Shown piece after piece: positions 31,542 through 39,964 of a DNA stretch of 64,000 nucleotides; positions within the stretch are counted from its first letter, which is position 1; the number at the start of each line of letters is the position of its first letter. The DNA is from an uncultured Lentisphaeria bacterium (lineage in GTDB: Bacteria > Verrucomicrobiota > Lentisphaeria > Victivallales > UBA1829): contig CAJKAR010000007.1 in the NCBI GenBank assembly GCA_905197955.1, forward strand, positions 62,001-126,000. Reading direction: 5' to 3'. The notes under the pieces were generated by a model that saw nothing but the letters and a program-made list of their open reading frames with translations, ran no database searches and was not told the DNA's origin. A program made the position numbers and the translations under genes.

Positions 31542-34283
31542 CTATCGGACACGGACATTCATGACGGAATTTTCAATTCTGCCGAAGCGGTCGGAATCTG
31601 TAATGCTGATGATTTTTGCTTTTTCCACAGGACGATCCGGGATGACCTTGAAGGCGGCTGCGATTTTTTTCTCTGTTTTTCCATTGATTTCAAAGGGGAC
31701 TTCCGCAGGGATGCATTTCCAGCCTTCCGGACAGATCAGACGGATCTGTCCTTTGGTTTTCCGGGAATCCAGATTTGTCAGCCGGACATAGACCGGATAG
31801 GCAACCCCAGTTTTCAGTTCCGCAGAAAGATTGAGTTTGTCAAAGACGGACTTTCTTCTCGGATGCCGCTTTTCCGCAGGAAGTATGAGCTGGATCAGCG
31901 GTTTCCAGGAACGATTGACCTGAAACGTTTTCGGGAAGAGCTGCAGCCGGAAGCGTTCCGCTTCCTTCAGAAGTTCCGGCGAGGCTCCAAGAACGTAACG
32001 CGGCATGTCATCCAGGGCAAGAGTCAGGAAGCCGTTTTCCGTTTTGACTCTTTTGCGGTTTCCCATGATGTCGACGATCTCGACTTCATCGCTTCCCACA
32101 TGAAAGCGGACCGGAAGAGGGGAGGGCGGCCTGGTCGCAGGCAGACCGTTCCAAAGCAGAGAGACGCCCGGTTTCTGCCCCTTCCATGCAGGGGTGGCGA
32201 CGGGGGCGCTTTCGACTTTCTGGCGGTACAGCGTCGCCCAGCAGACTAGAATCGGCTGATTCTCCGGCGTGCGGAACGCCCGGATGTAGGTGTAGGGTTT
32301 CAGGGAGGGATTGACACTGGTTTCCACACTTTCGCGATCGGCGGAAAGAAGCTCTTTTTCGAGTCCGGGAGTCGCCTGTCCGAACCAGGAGCGGCGGAAT
32401 TCCATATCGCGATCCAGAACCGGCGAGATCCTGCCGGGGGAAAGAAGTTCTCCGGCATATTCCGCACCGTCCAGAAGACTCGTCATGACGGCATAGGCGG
32501 CAAAGGCGGGACGCGGCTGTTCGTATTCGGTCAGTCCAAATCCTCCGTATCCGTCGATGGTGAACCACATCTTGCAGGAAAGTCCGTAGGCGAGTGCCTG
32601 AAGATAGGCGCGGACAAGAAAGGCCGCCGCCATCGTCCGGTCGGACACCGAGCGGAGAGGATAACTTTCCACACGCCGTTCCGGATGGAGCGTCAGATAA
32701 CCGTTTTCGCTGTCAAAAACCGGTTTTTCTCCGAAACGATCCATCAGGGAACGCAGAAGAACCACACGGTCATGCAGCCAGAATTCCCGCGTCATGGTAT
32801 TGTTGACTTCGGGCGCCCGCGGAAAACTGTGCAGGTGGATGAACAGGGCATCCATGGCATTCCAGGCGCCGTTTTCCTGAAGCTCCTCCAGCCAGAAGGT
32901 GTCAACTCCTGCAAGACCGCTGCCGCCGACCATGAGATTCGGATCGTGAAGTTTCGTCTTTGCATAGTCTATTTTCAGTTCTTCTGCGAAGTCCGCGGGA
33001 AGACGGGTTGCGTTTGCCTCATTTGCCGCCTCGGTCAGTTGAAATGTTCCGGGGGGATATTTCCAGCTTTCGCTGGTTTGAGGAATCAGGGAAAGATTCC
33101 GTTTCCGGTACTCCCGGAAAATTTCCTCGGCGCTGCGTCTGGAATAGATCCCGTTTTTGCCTGGAGAGGGCTGAGGGGTGCCGTCGTGGAGAATTCGATA
33201 GGCCCCGCGCAGCCGCACTGTCCCGATGCCGAGCCATTCAAGAAGATCCAGCTTTTCTTCGCTGACGCGGTTCCAGGGATAGAGCATTCCTCCGAAAATG
33301 GAATGTTTCCGGTATTTCCGTTCGCTGGAGGGCAGAATGCAGTACGAGGTGCGGAACATCTCCCGTTTTCCACAGCGGAGAGTCAGTTCAAAATATCCCA
33401 GTCGGCCGACCGGCAGAGGCAGAGTTTGTCTGGAGATGGATGCCGCATCCGCCCGGAGCGGAAGAATGCGTTGCTCTATTCGCCGGTTCCATGCGTCGGT
33501 GATTTCCAGTTCGCCGTGTGTATCCAATGGTTTGGAGGAACGATTGCGGATCAGCAGTTCCGCTTCCGGCGCATCCCCTTCCAGCAGAATGTTGCAGTAG
33601 CGGCGGAAACGGAGTGCGGCATCTGTTTCCTGTTCGGAAAAAATATCGAAGAGCGGTCTGCTTCCGCAGTACGGGGTGAGTGCCAGATCCAGCGACAGAC
33701 AGGATTTCCCGTTTTCGGTTTTCCAGAAGAGAGTTCCCTCGCTGCTTTTCCGGCTGCGCTGAAAGGCAAGAGAGAGTTTCGGCTTGAATTCCGCTTTGAT
33801 TCCGCAGCTTCCGCCTTCGGGACCGTTGTCCGCGCGGGATGAAAGCAGACGCTGTTCCGGTCCTGCGTAGAAAATGAGCATACGCATTCCGCCATCCTGC
33901 TTTTTGTGTTCCCGGAACTCTCCGTTGAAATGAATCCGAAGCCATTCCGGATGCGCCTCCATCCACCCTTTGAGCTGGATGCGTTCCGACTGAGATCCGC
34001 TGAAGCGATACTCGAATTCGATTTTGTCCGTATCCCCGTTTTTCTCCCGAAGACGGGCATGGAATCCCGCGGAACGAAAGAGTCCTTTTCCCGTACTCCG
34101 TTCCGATTCAAAACCGATTCCCTTGAGAAACGGAGTGAATGTGCCGTCTTTCTGAAGAATGGAGATGCGGATCGACCGGGAGTAATCCAGCTGATAGGTT
34201 TTCCCCCGGTAGATTCCGTTTTCCGCAAAGAGGGAAAGAAACGGAAGAACGAGAAGCGGGAGCAGAATGCGGGAGATGGTCAT
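31542..34283 (-). CDS. Secreted glycosidase-like protein of clan GH-A type, cassette 2
   Basis: 913 aa. Signal peptide (about 1-20, LLPLLVLPFLSLFA). An N-terminal beta-sandwich (about 25-320) is followed by a probable TIM barrel with E422 in LTEAANEANATR (acid/base position) and E526 in PVFDSENGY (nucleophile position), then C-terminal beta domains to VMNVRVR. Overall it resembles secreted GH39/GH5-like enzymes but is divergent, so the enzyme class is an inference. The strong ribosome site GAGGAGGATC lies before the ATG, 18 bases after the pseudopilin gene. It forms the end of the GntR-pseudopilin-glycosidase unit. Confidence 0.78.
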   Translation of the reverse strand: MTISRILLPLLVLPFLSLFAENGIYRGKTYQLDYSRSIRISILQKDGTFTPFLKGIGFESERSTGKGLFRSAGFHARLREKNGDTDKIEFEYRFSGSQSERIQLKGWMEAHPEWLRIHFNGEFREHKKQDGGMRMLIFYAGPEQRLLSSRADNGPEGGSCGIKAEFKPKLSLAFQRSRKSSEGTLFWKTENGKSCLSLDLALTPYCGSRPLFDIFSEQETDAALRFRRYCNILLEGDAPEAELLIRNRSSKPLDTHGELEITDAWNRRIEQRILPLRADAASISRQTLPLPVGRLGYFELTLRCGKREMFRTSYCILPSSERKYRKHSIFGGMLYPWNRVSEEKLDLLEWLGIGTVRLRGAYRILHDGTPQPSPGKNGIYSRRSAEEIFREYRKRNLSLIPQTSESWKYPPGTFQLTEAANEANATRLPADFAEELKIDYAKTKLHDPNLMVGGSGLAGVDTFWLEELQENGAWNAMDALFIHLHSFPRAPEVNNTMTREFWLHDRVVLLRSLMDRFGEKPVFDSENGYLTLHPERRVESYPLRSVSDRTMAAAFLVRAYLQALAYGLSCKMWFTIDGYGGFGLTEYEQPRPAFAAYAVMTSLLDGAEYAGELLSPGRISPVLDRDMEFRRSWFGQATPGLEKELLSADRESVETSVNPSLKPYTYIRAFRTPENQPILVCWATLYRQKVESAPVATPAWKGQKPGVSLLWNGLPATRPPSPLPVRFHVGSDEVEIVDIMGNRKRVKTENGFLTLALDDMPRYVLGASPELLKEAERFRLQLFPKTFQVNRSWKPLIQLILPAEKRHPRRKSVFDKLNLSAELKTGVAYPVYVRLTNLDSRKTKGQIRLICPEGWKCIPAEVPFEINGKTEKKIAAAFKVIPDRPVEKAKIISITDSDRFGRIENSVMNVRVR

Positions 34284-34301
34284 AATGCGATCCTCCTCTT
34301 A

Positions 34302-34955
34302 TCAGTCCTGCGGCCCGAAACAGCGGCGTTTCGCGGCAAGCCATGCGGAGTAGGGACGATACTCGATATGCCCGTCCAGAAATCCGGCGACCGATCCGCC
34401 GGTGTGTCTGGGATCGAAACTCTGGGGCAGGGTATCGGTCCATGGCGTCGTTTTCGGGGAATAGAAGGAGATGCTTCCCCGGGTGTCGCCGATCAGAACC
34501 CGTGAAGAGGCATCCTGAATGCGTGAAAGCAGAAGGGATACCTGATAGCCCACTCCATAAGTGACACTGGCGTAAATGCCGATGGTTCTGTTTTCCGTTC
34601 CGGAAGCCGGACATACCAGAACGCCGGATCCGCTCTTTCCTTCGATTTCGCTGATCCAGACTTTGGGTTCCGGCAGATACTTGCTGCGGATCAGAAGATT
34701 GCTCCACCAGTTTCGGCTGCGCGAGGGATTGCTCCCGGAAAAACTTTCCGCCAGATTCAGCGGCGGAGTCCGGTCGTCGAAATCGGAACAGTAGAGCATG
34801 ACGGCCTGCATGATCTGTTTCTGATTCCCTGTGCAGCTGTTCTGGATCGCGCGCGCATTCGCCTTGTTCAGGGCGGGAAGCAGAAGACAGAGCAGAATCA
34901 TCAGAATTGCAAGAACAATCATCAGTTCAATCATTGTAAAGTTATGTTTTTTCAT
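34302..34955 (-). CDS. Prepilin-like protein with H-X9-DG motif, cassette 2
   Basis: 217 aa from the ATG at 34955 (CGGAGAA about 9 bases before it). A five-residue leader MKKHN is followed by FTMIELMIVLAILMILLCLLLPALNKA, a pilin-type helix with E at +5; again Asn, not Gly, precedes the Phe. The periplasmic part has RHTGGSVAGFLDGHIEY, with H, nine residues, then DG. The start is only 4 bases from the stop of the GntR regulator, so the two are translationally linked. Same arrangement as the LacI cassette, with a different regulator. Confidence 0.88.
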   Translation of the reverse strand: MKKHNFTMIELMIVLAILMILLCLLLPALNKANARAIQNSCTGNQKQIMQAVMLYCSDFDDRTPPLNLAESFSGSNPSRSRNWWSNLLIRSKYLPEPKVWISEIEGKSGSGVLVCPASGTENRTIGIYASVTYGVGYQVSLLLSRIQDASSRVLIGDTRGSISFYSPKTTPWTDTLPQSFDPRHTGGSVAGFLDGHIEYRPYSAWLAAKRRCFGPQD

Positions 34956-34959
34956 AGGA

Positions 34960-36060
34960 TCAGTTCTCCGTTTGCGGTGTGACAATGCTTTCTCTTTCGA
35001 TCAGGACGGCCGGATAATATTTTTCCTTCGGCTGGGGTGTTTTGGCGGCAATCATATCCAGAGCATCCCGGCTCATGGCGGTGAAATCGGTTCGGGTGCA
35101 GGAGATGGCGGGGGTGGCATCGGCGAGCATGAAGTCATCGCCATGGGCCAGAATTCCGATCTCATCGGGGACGCGGATCTTCTGTTCCCAGAGAACCCGA
35201 CGGCCGGCAAATGCTCCGTTGGCTCCGATGTAAATGAGTCCGGTGAGTTTCCGGTCCCGGATCTCCTCCAGAAAGGACAGGGTGACTTTTCTTCCTGCGT
35301 CGCGGCTGCTTTCCCAGGATTTGACCGGTCGGGAAAAGAGACTGAGTTCCATATCGGATTGTTTGGCTTCTTCGAACGCTGCTTCGATCATTTTCTGCGG
35401 AATGGTTCCATCGGGGACCGCGCGGAGAAAACCGATCCGGCGGTGATGCTTCTCCCGGAAACAGCGGACGCACAATCTGCCATTGGCTTCCGCATCGGGA
35501 AGGAGAAGATGAATATTCGCGGGCAGATCCTCGTAGGTGAAGTAGCTGTCGAGAATGACGACGGGGCAGGGCAGTGTTCCAAGCTCCTGAAGCAGAGATT
35601 CCTCCAGACGATCCGCTGTGGATATCAGAACCACTCCTTTCAGCTCATCCATTCCGGCGATTTCGCGGATCAGCGCATTCCGGTCGCTGTTCCGCTGCAC
35701 GCGATAGTTCCGGGCCGTGAATCCGAGCTGTCTTGCATAGGCGTTCAGGGTATGTTCCATCTGCCAAACCGGACTTGCAAAGTAATCCACCGAGAAGATC
35801 ACTACATTGGCATGACGATCCTTTTCCCTGGCCGGCCGGACTTCATAAGGAGCGCTTCCTGCACAGCTGACAATGCCTGTTCCTCTGCGGCAGAGCAGGA
35901 TTCCTTCTTTTTCCAGATCGTGCACAGCTCGGCTCACCGGTGACTGCGAGGCCCGGAAACGACGCATCAGTTCCGCGATGGTCGGCATCCGGAGGCGCGA
36001 GGCGGGCTTCAGCGCTTCTTCCTTCAGATAGGCTTTGATTTCATCGTATTTTTCCGACAT
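34960..36060 (-). CDS. GntR-type regulator with LacI-like sensor domain (AraR architecture)
   Basis: 366 aa from the ATG at 36060 (AGGGGA upstream); a longer in-frame reading to 36252 crosses the promoter and is rejected. Residues 1 to about 65 form a GntR winged helix (PTIAELMRRFRASQSPVSRAVHDLEKEGILLCRRGTG). The rest is a type-1 periplasmic-binding-protein fold with VVIFSVDYFASPVWQ, HHRRIGFLRAV and DEIGILAHGDDF. This combination is that of Bacillus AraR, a sugar-responsive repressor. It heads the unit with the pseudopilin and secreted glycosidase and probably controls it. Confidence 0.92.
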   Translation of the reverse strand: MSEKYDEIKAYLKEEALKPASRLRMPTIAELMRRFRASQSPVSRAVHDLEKEGILLCRRGTGIVSCAGSAPYEVRPAREKDRHANVVIFSVDYFASPVWQMEHTLNAYARQLGFTARNYRVQRNSDRNALIREIAGMDELKGVVLISTADRLEESLLQELGTLPCPVVILDSYFTYEDLPANIHLLLPDAEANGRLCVRCFREKHHRRIGFLRAVPDGTIPQKMIEAAFEEAKQSDMELSLFSRPVKSWESSRDAGRKVTLSFLEEIRDRKLTGLIYIGANGAFAGRRVLWEQKIRVPDEIGILAHGDDFMLADATPAISCTRTDFTAMSRDALDMIAAKTPQPKEKYYPAVLIERESIVTPQTEN

Positions 36061-36111
36061 CGATTCTCTTCCCCTGATATTTTTAAGACAACGAAAAAGA
36101 ACTATATTAAT

Positions 36112-36140
36112 ATTATAATCGATTTTCTGGAATTTGTCAA
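36112..36140 (-). promoter_or_regulatory. Consensus sigma-70 promoter of the GntR-pseudopilin-glycosidase unit
   Basis: Minus strand TTGACA (36140-36135), 17 bases, TATAAT (36117-36112). Full consensus, as at the LacI cassette, so regulation by a repressor is expected. Confidence 0.85.
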
Positions 36141-36264
36141 CCCCATGAATTTCTCTTTTTCCGGAAAAAATAGATTGTTCTGTCGGGAGGCGTGAAAGAG
36201 ATGCGGAAAGCGGAAGACGGCAGGAAGAAGCGATTCGGCAGACCCAGATCATTCCGGCAGGCTA

Positions 36265-36304
36265 GAGAAAAAGAAACCCGTTCCTCCTTTGCGAGGGGAA
36301 CGGG
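36265..36304 (-). terminator. Terminator of the CbrC-family gene
   Basis: Minus strand CCCGTTCC...GGAACGGG hairpin with internal CCTC/GAGG pairing, followed by TTTCTTTTTC. It lies about 40 bases after the stop codon. Confidence 0.75.
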
Positions 36305-36345
36305 GAGAAAACGTTTATATCGAATTCTTGTGAGAGTGGCTGTTA

Positions 36346-36996
36346 TTACGGTTTGTAATCGTAATAGCCGGTAATGACGCCGCACTGACGGCATCGGAAG
36401 GCATAGGCGCGCGGACTGCCGTCGCCGTCGAGACGTTTCAGGACGCTTTCCGGCTTTCCGCCGTCCCAGCTGACCTCCTCTTCGGCGATCGCGGTCAGCG
36501 CCGCGAGAAATTCTTCGCTTCCGCAGGCGAGAAGCTCTTCATATCCGGCCGTTCCGAGATATTCCATCATATCGCCGCAGTGAGAGAACCACTGTTCTTC
36601 CTTCCATCCATCGAAACAGGGGGTACGTTCGCGAATGAGAGCTTGCGTTTCCGCCGGCACATCGGTAATATCTTTGACTTTGCAGAACACCCCGTGAAAC
36701 TTCCGTGCGGCGGCCCCGCTGGCGATGCACCATGGGCAGACCCCTTTGAATTCCTGTCCATGTCCGTGGTCCAGAAAATGGAAATGTCCCGTATAAAGAC
36801 AGGGAACCTCTTTTCCGCAACAGGGACAAACCGTATTTTCCACGGCTTGAATGGTTCCGTCCTCATAGGCTCTCGGGTAGTAGACGAACTCCGGAAGAAC
36901 GGAGTAATCCTGACCGGCGATGATCTGCTGGAGGATTTCTTCCTCGGTAGGCGGTGCTTCCTTTTTGGAGTGGATCAGTTTTTGCAGAAAACTCAT
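36346..36996 (-). CDS. CbrC/UPF0167 family protein
   Basis: 216 aa from the ATG at 36996, with AAAGGAGGG upstream. The family core is seen: LPEFVYYPRAYEDGTIQ, the zinc-ribbon-like CPCCGKEVPCLYTGHF, CPWCIASGAAARKF and a C-terminal CRQCG. E. coli CbrC was linked to colicin E2 tolerance, but no molecular function is established. Single-gene unit with its own terminator. Confidence 0.88.
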   Translation of the reverse strand: MSFLQKLIHSKKEAPPTEEEILQQIIAGQDYSVLPEFVYYPRAYEDGTIQAVENTVCPCCGKEVPCLYTGHFHFLDHGHGQEFKGVCPWCIASGAAARKFHGVFCKVKDITDVPAETQALIRERTPCFDGWKEEQWFSHCGDMMEYLGTAGYEELLACGSEEFLAALTAIAEEEVSWDGGKPESVLKRLDGDGSPRAYAFRCRQCGVITGYYDYKP

Positions 36997-37081
36997 GTAT
37001 GCCCTCCTTTGTGTCAAAGCTCTCATTGGATTAGAGTTGCCTCGCTGGACAACGGGATCACGAAATCTTGCATTCTGTCAC

Positions 37082-37111
37082 AATATAGACAGGATGGTTC
37101 GGAAAATCCAA
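37082..37111 (-). promoter_or_regulatory. Possible promoter of the CbrC-family gene
   Basis: Minus strand TTGGAT (37111-37106), 18-base spacer, TATATT (37087-37082), about 85 bases before the start. Confidence 0.4.
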
Positions 37112-37170
37112 CGGAAAAACAAAAAAAAGTATAAAATCTTGCATTCAAACGGGAAAAGTAATCTGTTTTT

Positions 37171-37199
37171 TTGCAAAATATCGTTTCCCATGCTATATT
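37171..37199 (+). promoter_or_regulatory. Predicted promoter of the small membrane protein at 37220
   Basis: TTGCAA (37171-37176), 17-base spacer ending TGC (extended -10), TATATT (37194-37199). The predicted leader is only about 15 bases and is mostly ribosome site. Confidence 0.65.
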
Positions 37200-37219
37200 T
37201 TCCTGCAGGAGAGGATAAA

Positions 37220-37549
37220 ATGCATGCAAACAAAATCGTTTTATTTCTGAACTATTTTTTTCTGGCACTTCCGGTGCTGGTCGTGATTCTGCATCTGGTA
37301 AAACCTGCGTGGTTTGCCGGGCTTCGAAGAAAAATTGTATGGGGGATCGCGATTTCTATCCTGACATGGGGGATTGTCTGTCTGGAAATGATTCTGGATC
37401 CGCCGAAAACGCAGTTCACTTTGGTTTGCGCGGGATGGTTCGGCTGGATGTACATCTGGTTCCTTCTGACTCCGGTCCTGCTGATTTATGCGGGGATTCG
37501 CTGGGGAATCCTCTCTCTGATCGCGTCGCTTAAGAGCAGGATGCATTGA
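37220..37549 (+). CDS. Small membrane protein of unknown function
   Basis: 109 aa from the ATG at 37220 (GCAGGAGAGG upstream); a longer reading to 36920 runs over the promoter and is rejected. Three predicted membrane helices, about 8-24, 33-51 and 66-90, with a short basic end. The second and third are Trp- and Gly-rich (IVWGIAISILTWGIVCLE, WFGWMYIWFLLTPVLLIY). No family recognised. Confidence 0.75.
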   Translation: MHANKIVLFLNYFFLALPVLVVILHLVKPAWFAGLRRKIVWGIAISILTWGIVCLEMILDPPKTQFTLVCAGWFGWMYIWFLLTPVLLIYAGIRWGILSLIASLKSRMH

Positions 37550-37864
37550 AAAACGAGGACTTCCGGAGAGCTCTTTCTGCATTACCGGGGATTGACCGGA
37601 AGAAGTTTGGCTTATTGAGAATCTTCTGTTGGGTTTGGTAGGGAGTCTGGAGGAGAGGAAAATGCCGTATGCAGAACGATGCGGGGAGTTCTTTTCAGAA
37701 TTCTGAAGATGGAAGATTTTTCGCGGGAAACTCTGCTATTCCGGGGAACTTTTTCCGGGAAAATGCTGTTTAAATAGATCGTGCATCCGGGGAATCCGCG
37801 ATTGATAAGAGAGAATAGAGAGTTTCCCCGGAAGGTGAAGTGAGAGAAAAGAGGATCCGGAAAG
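37550..37864. other. Intergenic region without recognised gene
   Basis: 315 bases between the small membrane protein and the short signal peptidase. Only very short frames without ribosome sites, and no convincing promoter, terminator or repeat, were seen. Presumably it holds the leader and promoter of the 37865 gene. Confidence 0.5.
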
Positions 37865-38368
37865 ATGGATATCAAAGAAAAGATCAATGCATTTGTTTTT
37901 CCGAAGATGAATCGGAGATTTGCGATTCGTCTTGTCATTACGGTGGCGGTCTGTTTTTTATTTTTCAAATTTGTCTGCAAGCCGGTGTTTCTGAACGGGG
38001 GCAGCATGGAACCGAATTATCACAACGGGACACTGAACTTCTGCTGGACTCCGACGTATCTGTTCCGTTCTCCCCGGAAGGGGGATGTGGTGGCGCTGCG
38101 CTATGAAGGCGACCGGGTCATGCTCCTGAAACGGATTGTCGCTCAAGCCGGAGATACCGTGGAGTTCCGGAATGGAACGCTGTTTGTCAATGGTCAGGCG
38201 GTTCGGGAGCCGTATGTGAAGTACAACGAGGGGCGCTGGAATCTTCCGCTGCGGAAAGTCGCGCCGGGATGCGTGTATGTGGTTGGAGACAACCGGGGAA
38301 TGCCGATTGAACAGCATAAATTCGGAGAGATCCGGAAAAGCCGGATCGAGGGGACCTTGCTTTTATGA
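37865..38368 (+). CDS. lepB: Short type I signal peptidase (S26 family)
   Basis: 167 aa. One N-terminal membrane helix (about 20-37) is followed by the catalytic serine S47 in NGGSMEPNYHNG, the catalytic lysine K89 in VMLLKRIVAQAGD and the conserved VVGDNRGMP near 138. It lacks the large insertions of the second signal peptidase in this window, so it is a minimal, Gram-positive-like form. It overlaps the next gene by 4 bases (ATGA), which implies a shared job, possibly processing a limited set of exported proteins. Confidence 0.88.
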   Translation: MDIKEKINAFVFPKMNRRFAIRLVITVAVCFLFFKFVCKPVFLNGGSMEPNYHNGTLNFCWTPTYLFRSPRKGDVVALRYEGDRVMLLKRIVAQAGDTVEFRNGTLFVNGQAVREPYVKYNEGRWNLPLRKVAPGCVYVVGDNRGMPIEQHKFGEIRKSRIEGTLLL

Positions 38369-38883
38369 AGAAAAAACTGCTGATTGCCGTGCTTGGAGTT
38401 GTGATTCTCTGTGTGGGAGGATTTTTCCTCTGGAACTATCTGTTTGCGGAATCCCCGGAGACACAGATCCGTCGGACCTTTCAGGAACTTTCCACCACGG
38501 TGGGAAAGAACGGGAAAGAGGGATTGATTGTCGCAATGGAAAAAGCCCGCGATGCCGCCGCGTTTTTCGATGATGTCTGTACTCTGAAGCTGGATCGTGT
38601 TCCGCACGGAGTCGGAGCCATGAGCCGTCAGAACATTACCGCAAATACTCTGACGCTCCGCAACTATTTCCAGACCATGAAGATCACATTTTACGATATG
38701 GAAATCTTCGTGGAGAAGGATAATCCGGAGGCTCTGGTCACTTTTACCGCGGTGTTTGAAGGAAATCCCGCCTCGTCCGGCCGTCCGGTCAAGGAGACCA
38801 AGGAGATGGATGCCGGACTGGTTCGCAAGGAGGATCGCTGGCTTCTGAAATCGCTGGCCTTCCGCGATGTCATCCGGAAATGA
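38365..38883 (+). CDS. Membrane-anchored protein, possible NTF2-like fold, coupled to signal peptidase
   Basis: 172 aa. A signal-anchor (about 3-23) is followed by a helical segment SPETQIRRTFQELSTTVGKNGKEG and strands ending EALVTFTAVFEG and KEDRWLLKSLAFRD. The helix plus curved-sheet pattern, with a final W-x-L strand, resembles NTF2/SnoaL-like domains; this fold call is inference. The start overlaps the signal peptidase stop by 4 bases and the 3' end overlaps the convergent methyltransferase gene by 14 bases. Confidence 0.72.
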   Translation: MKKKLLIAVLGVVILCVGGFFLWNYLFAESPETQIRRTFQELSTTVGKNGKEGLIVAMEKARDAAAFFDDVCTLKLDRVPHGVGAMSRQNITANTLTLRNYFQTMKITFYDMEIFVEKDNPEALVTFTAVFEGNPASSGRPVKETKEMDAGLVRKEDRWLLKSLAFRDVIRK

Positions 38884-39964
38884 CGTTCCTGTTTTCCGAG
38901 GCGAAGCGGCAGGCTTCGACATACGCTTCCATATTTTCCCATGGCACTTCCGGCTCCACCAGATGAGTTGGTGTGCAGAGCAGTCCGCCTTTTGGCCCGG
39001 CGATCTTCAGGTTCCGCAGAACGAGTTCCCGGACTTCTTCCGGCGTTCCGAATGGCAGAGTCGTCTGAGTACCGAGCGTTCCCCAGAAGGAGAGACGGTC
39101 CCCGTAGGCGTCGTGAATCTCCTTGAAATCCATGCACTCCGGCTGGACCGGATTCAGCACGTCGATTCCCGCGTCGATCAGGTCCTCGATGAAGGGCGTC
39201 ACATATCCGCAGGAGTGGTAGGTGATGAGGAGAGAGGGATTGACATGTTTTGCCGCATCAATGACCCGTTTCAGACGCGGCTTCAGATATGCGCGGTACA
39301 GTTCCATGGACATCATGATGGTATGCTGCATTCCGATGTCATCGCCCAGACGGATGAAATCCACACCGGCGGTCGCGAATGCCGCCGCGCGTTTTTCCGC
39401 AAGAACGGTGATCCGTTCCAGATGGCTGACGGTCATCGGATCATCCGTCATCATGCCGATCATCATTTCTTCCATGCTGCGCATGTACCATGCGCTTTCC
39501 CAGATGGTGCACTCCATGCAGACGGATGCGGCAAGGCCGCGCGCATGAATGGCATCGACTTCCTTCCGGCATGATTCCATCTGAGTCTCGTCGAATTCCG
39601 GATACGGATAGGCGTCGAACTCCTCCTGCGAGGTGAAATTTTTCATCGGATGGTACATCCGGCTCATGTGCATGGATTCCGGCGTTTTCTCGTGTGCGGT
39701 TCCCCAGATCGAAAAGGTCGTTTCGGGCAGGAACTCAATACCTGGATAATACCGCATCCAGTTTGTTTCCTTCTGCCGGAGAAAATTGGCTCTTACTTCA
39801 CGGGCGGGAAAAGAAAAAAATTCCCGGTAATCGTCGCCGTGGCCGGGATGATTGCGGAGAAATTTTTCCACCATGGCCGGGGAGAGGGCAAAATCGACCG
39901 GAACGGTTTCATAACCGTTCCGCCTCCATAAGCTCAACAGATTTTCGCGCGGGGTCATCATCAT
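38870..39964 (-). CDS. Uroporphyrinogen decarboxylase-family methyltransferase (corrinoid-linked), 2
   Basis: 364 aa of the UroD/MtaA-CmuA fold. Seen are VPVDFALSP near the start, DFIRLGDDIGMQ (about 203-214), a His-x-Cys zinc-type motif in LLITYHSCGYVTPFI (about 245-259) and IDVLNPVQPECMDF (about 268-281). The SCG-containing motif is shared with cobalamin-dependent methyltransferases rather than heme-pathway UroD. It ends the corrinoid operon, overlapping the DUF1638 gene by 4 bases. It probably moves methyl groups between a substrate, the corrinoid protein and a final acceptor; the substrate is unknown. Confidence 0.85.
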   Translation of the reverse strand: MMMTPRENLLSLWRRNGYETVPVDFALSPAMVEKFLRNHPGHGDDYREFFSFPAREVRANFLRQKETNWMRYYPGIEFLPETTFSIWGTAHEKTPESMHMSRMYHPMKNFTSQEEFDAYPYPEFDETQMESCRKEVDAIHARGLAASVCMECTIWESAWYMRSMEEMMIGMMTDDPMTVSHLERITVLAEKRAAAFATAGVDFIRLGDDIGMQHTIMMSMELYRAYLKPRLKRVIDAAKHVNPSLLITYHSCGYVTPFIEDLIDAGIDVLNPVQPECMDFKEIHDAYGDRLSFWGTLGTQTTLPFGTPEEVRELVLRNLKIAGPKGGLLCTPTHLVEPEVPWENMEAYVEACRFASENRNVISG

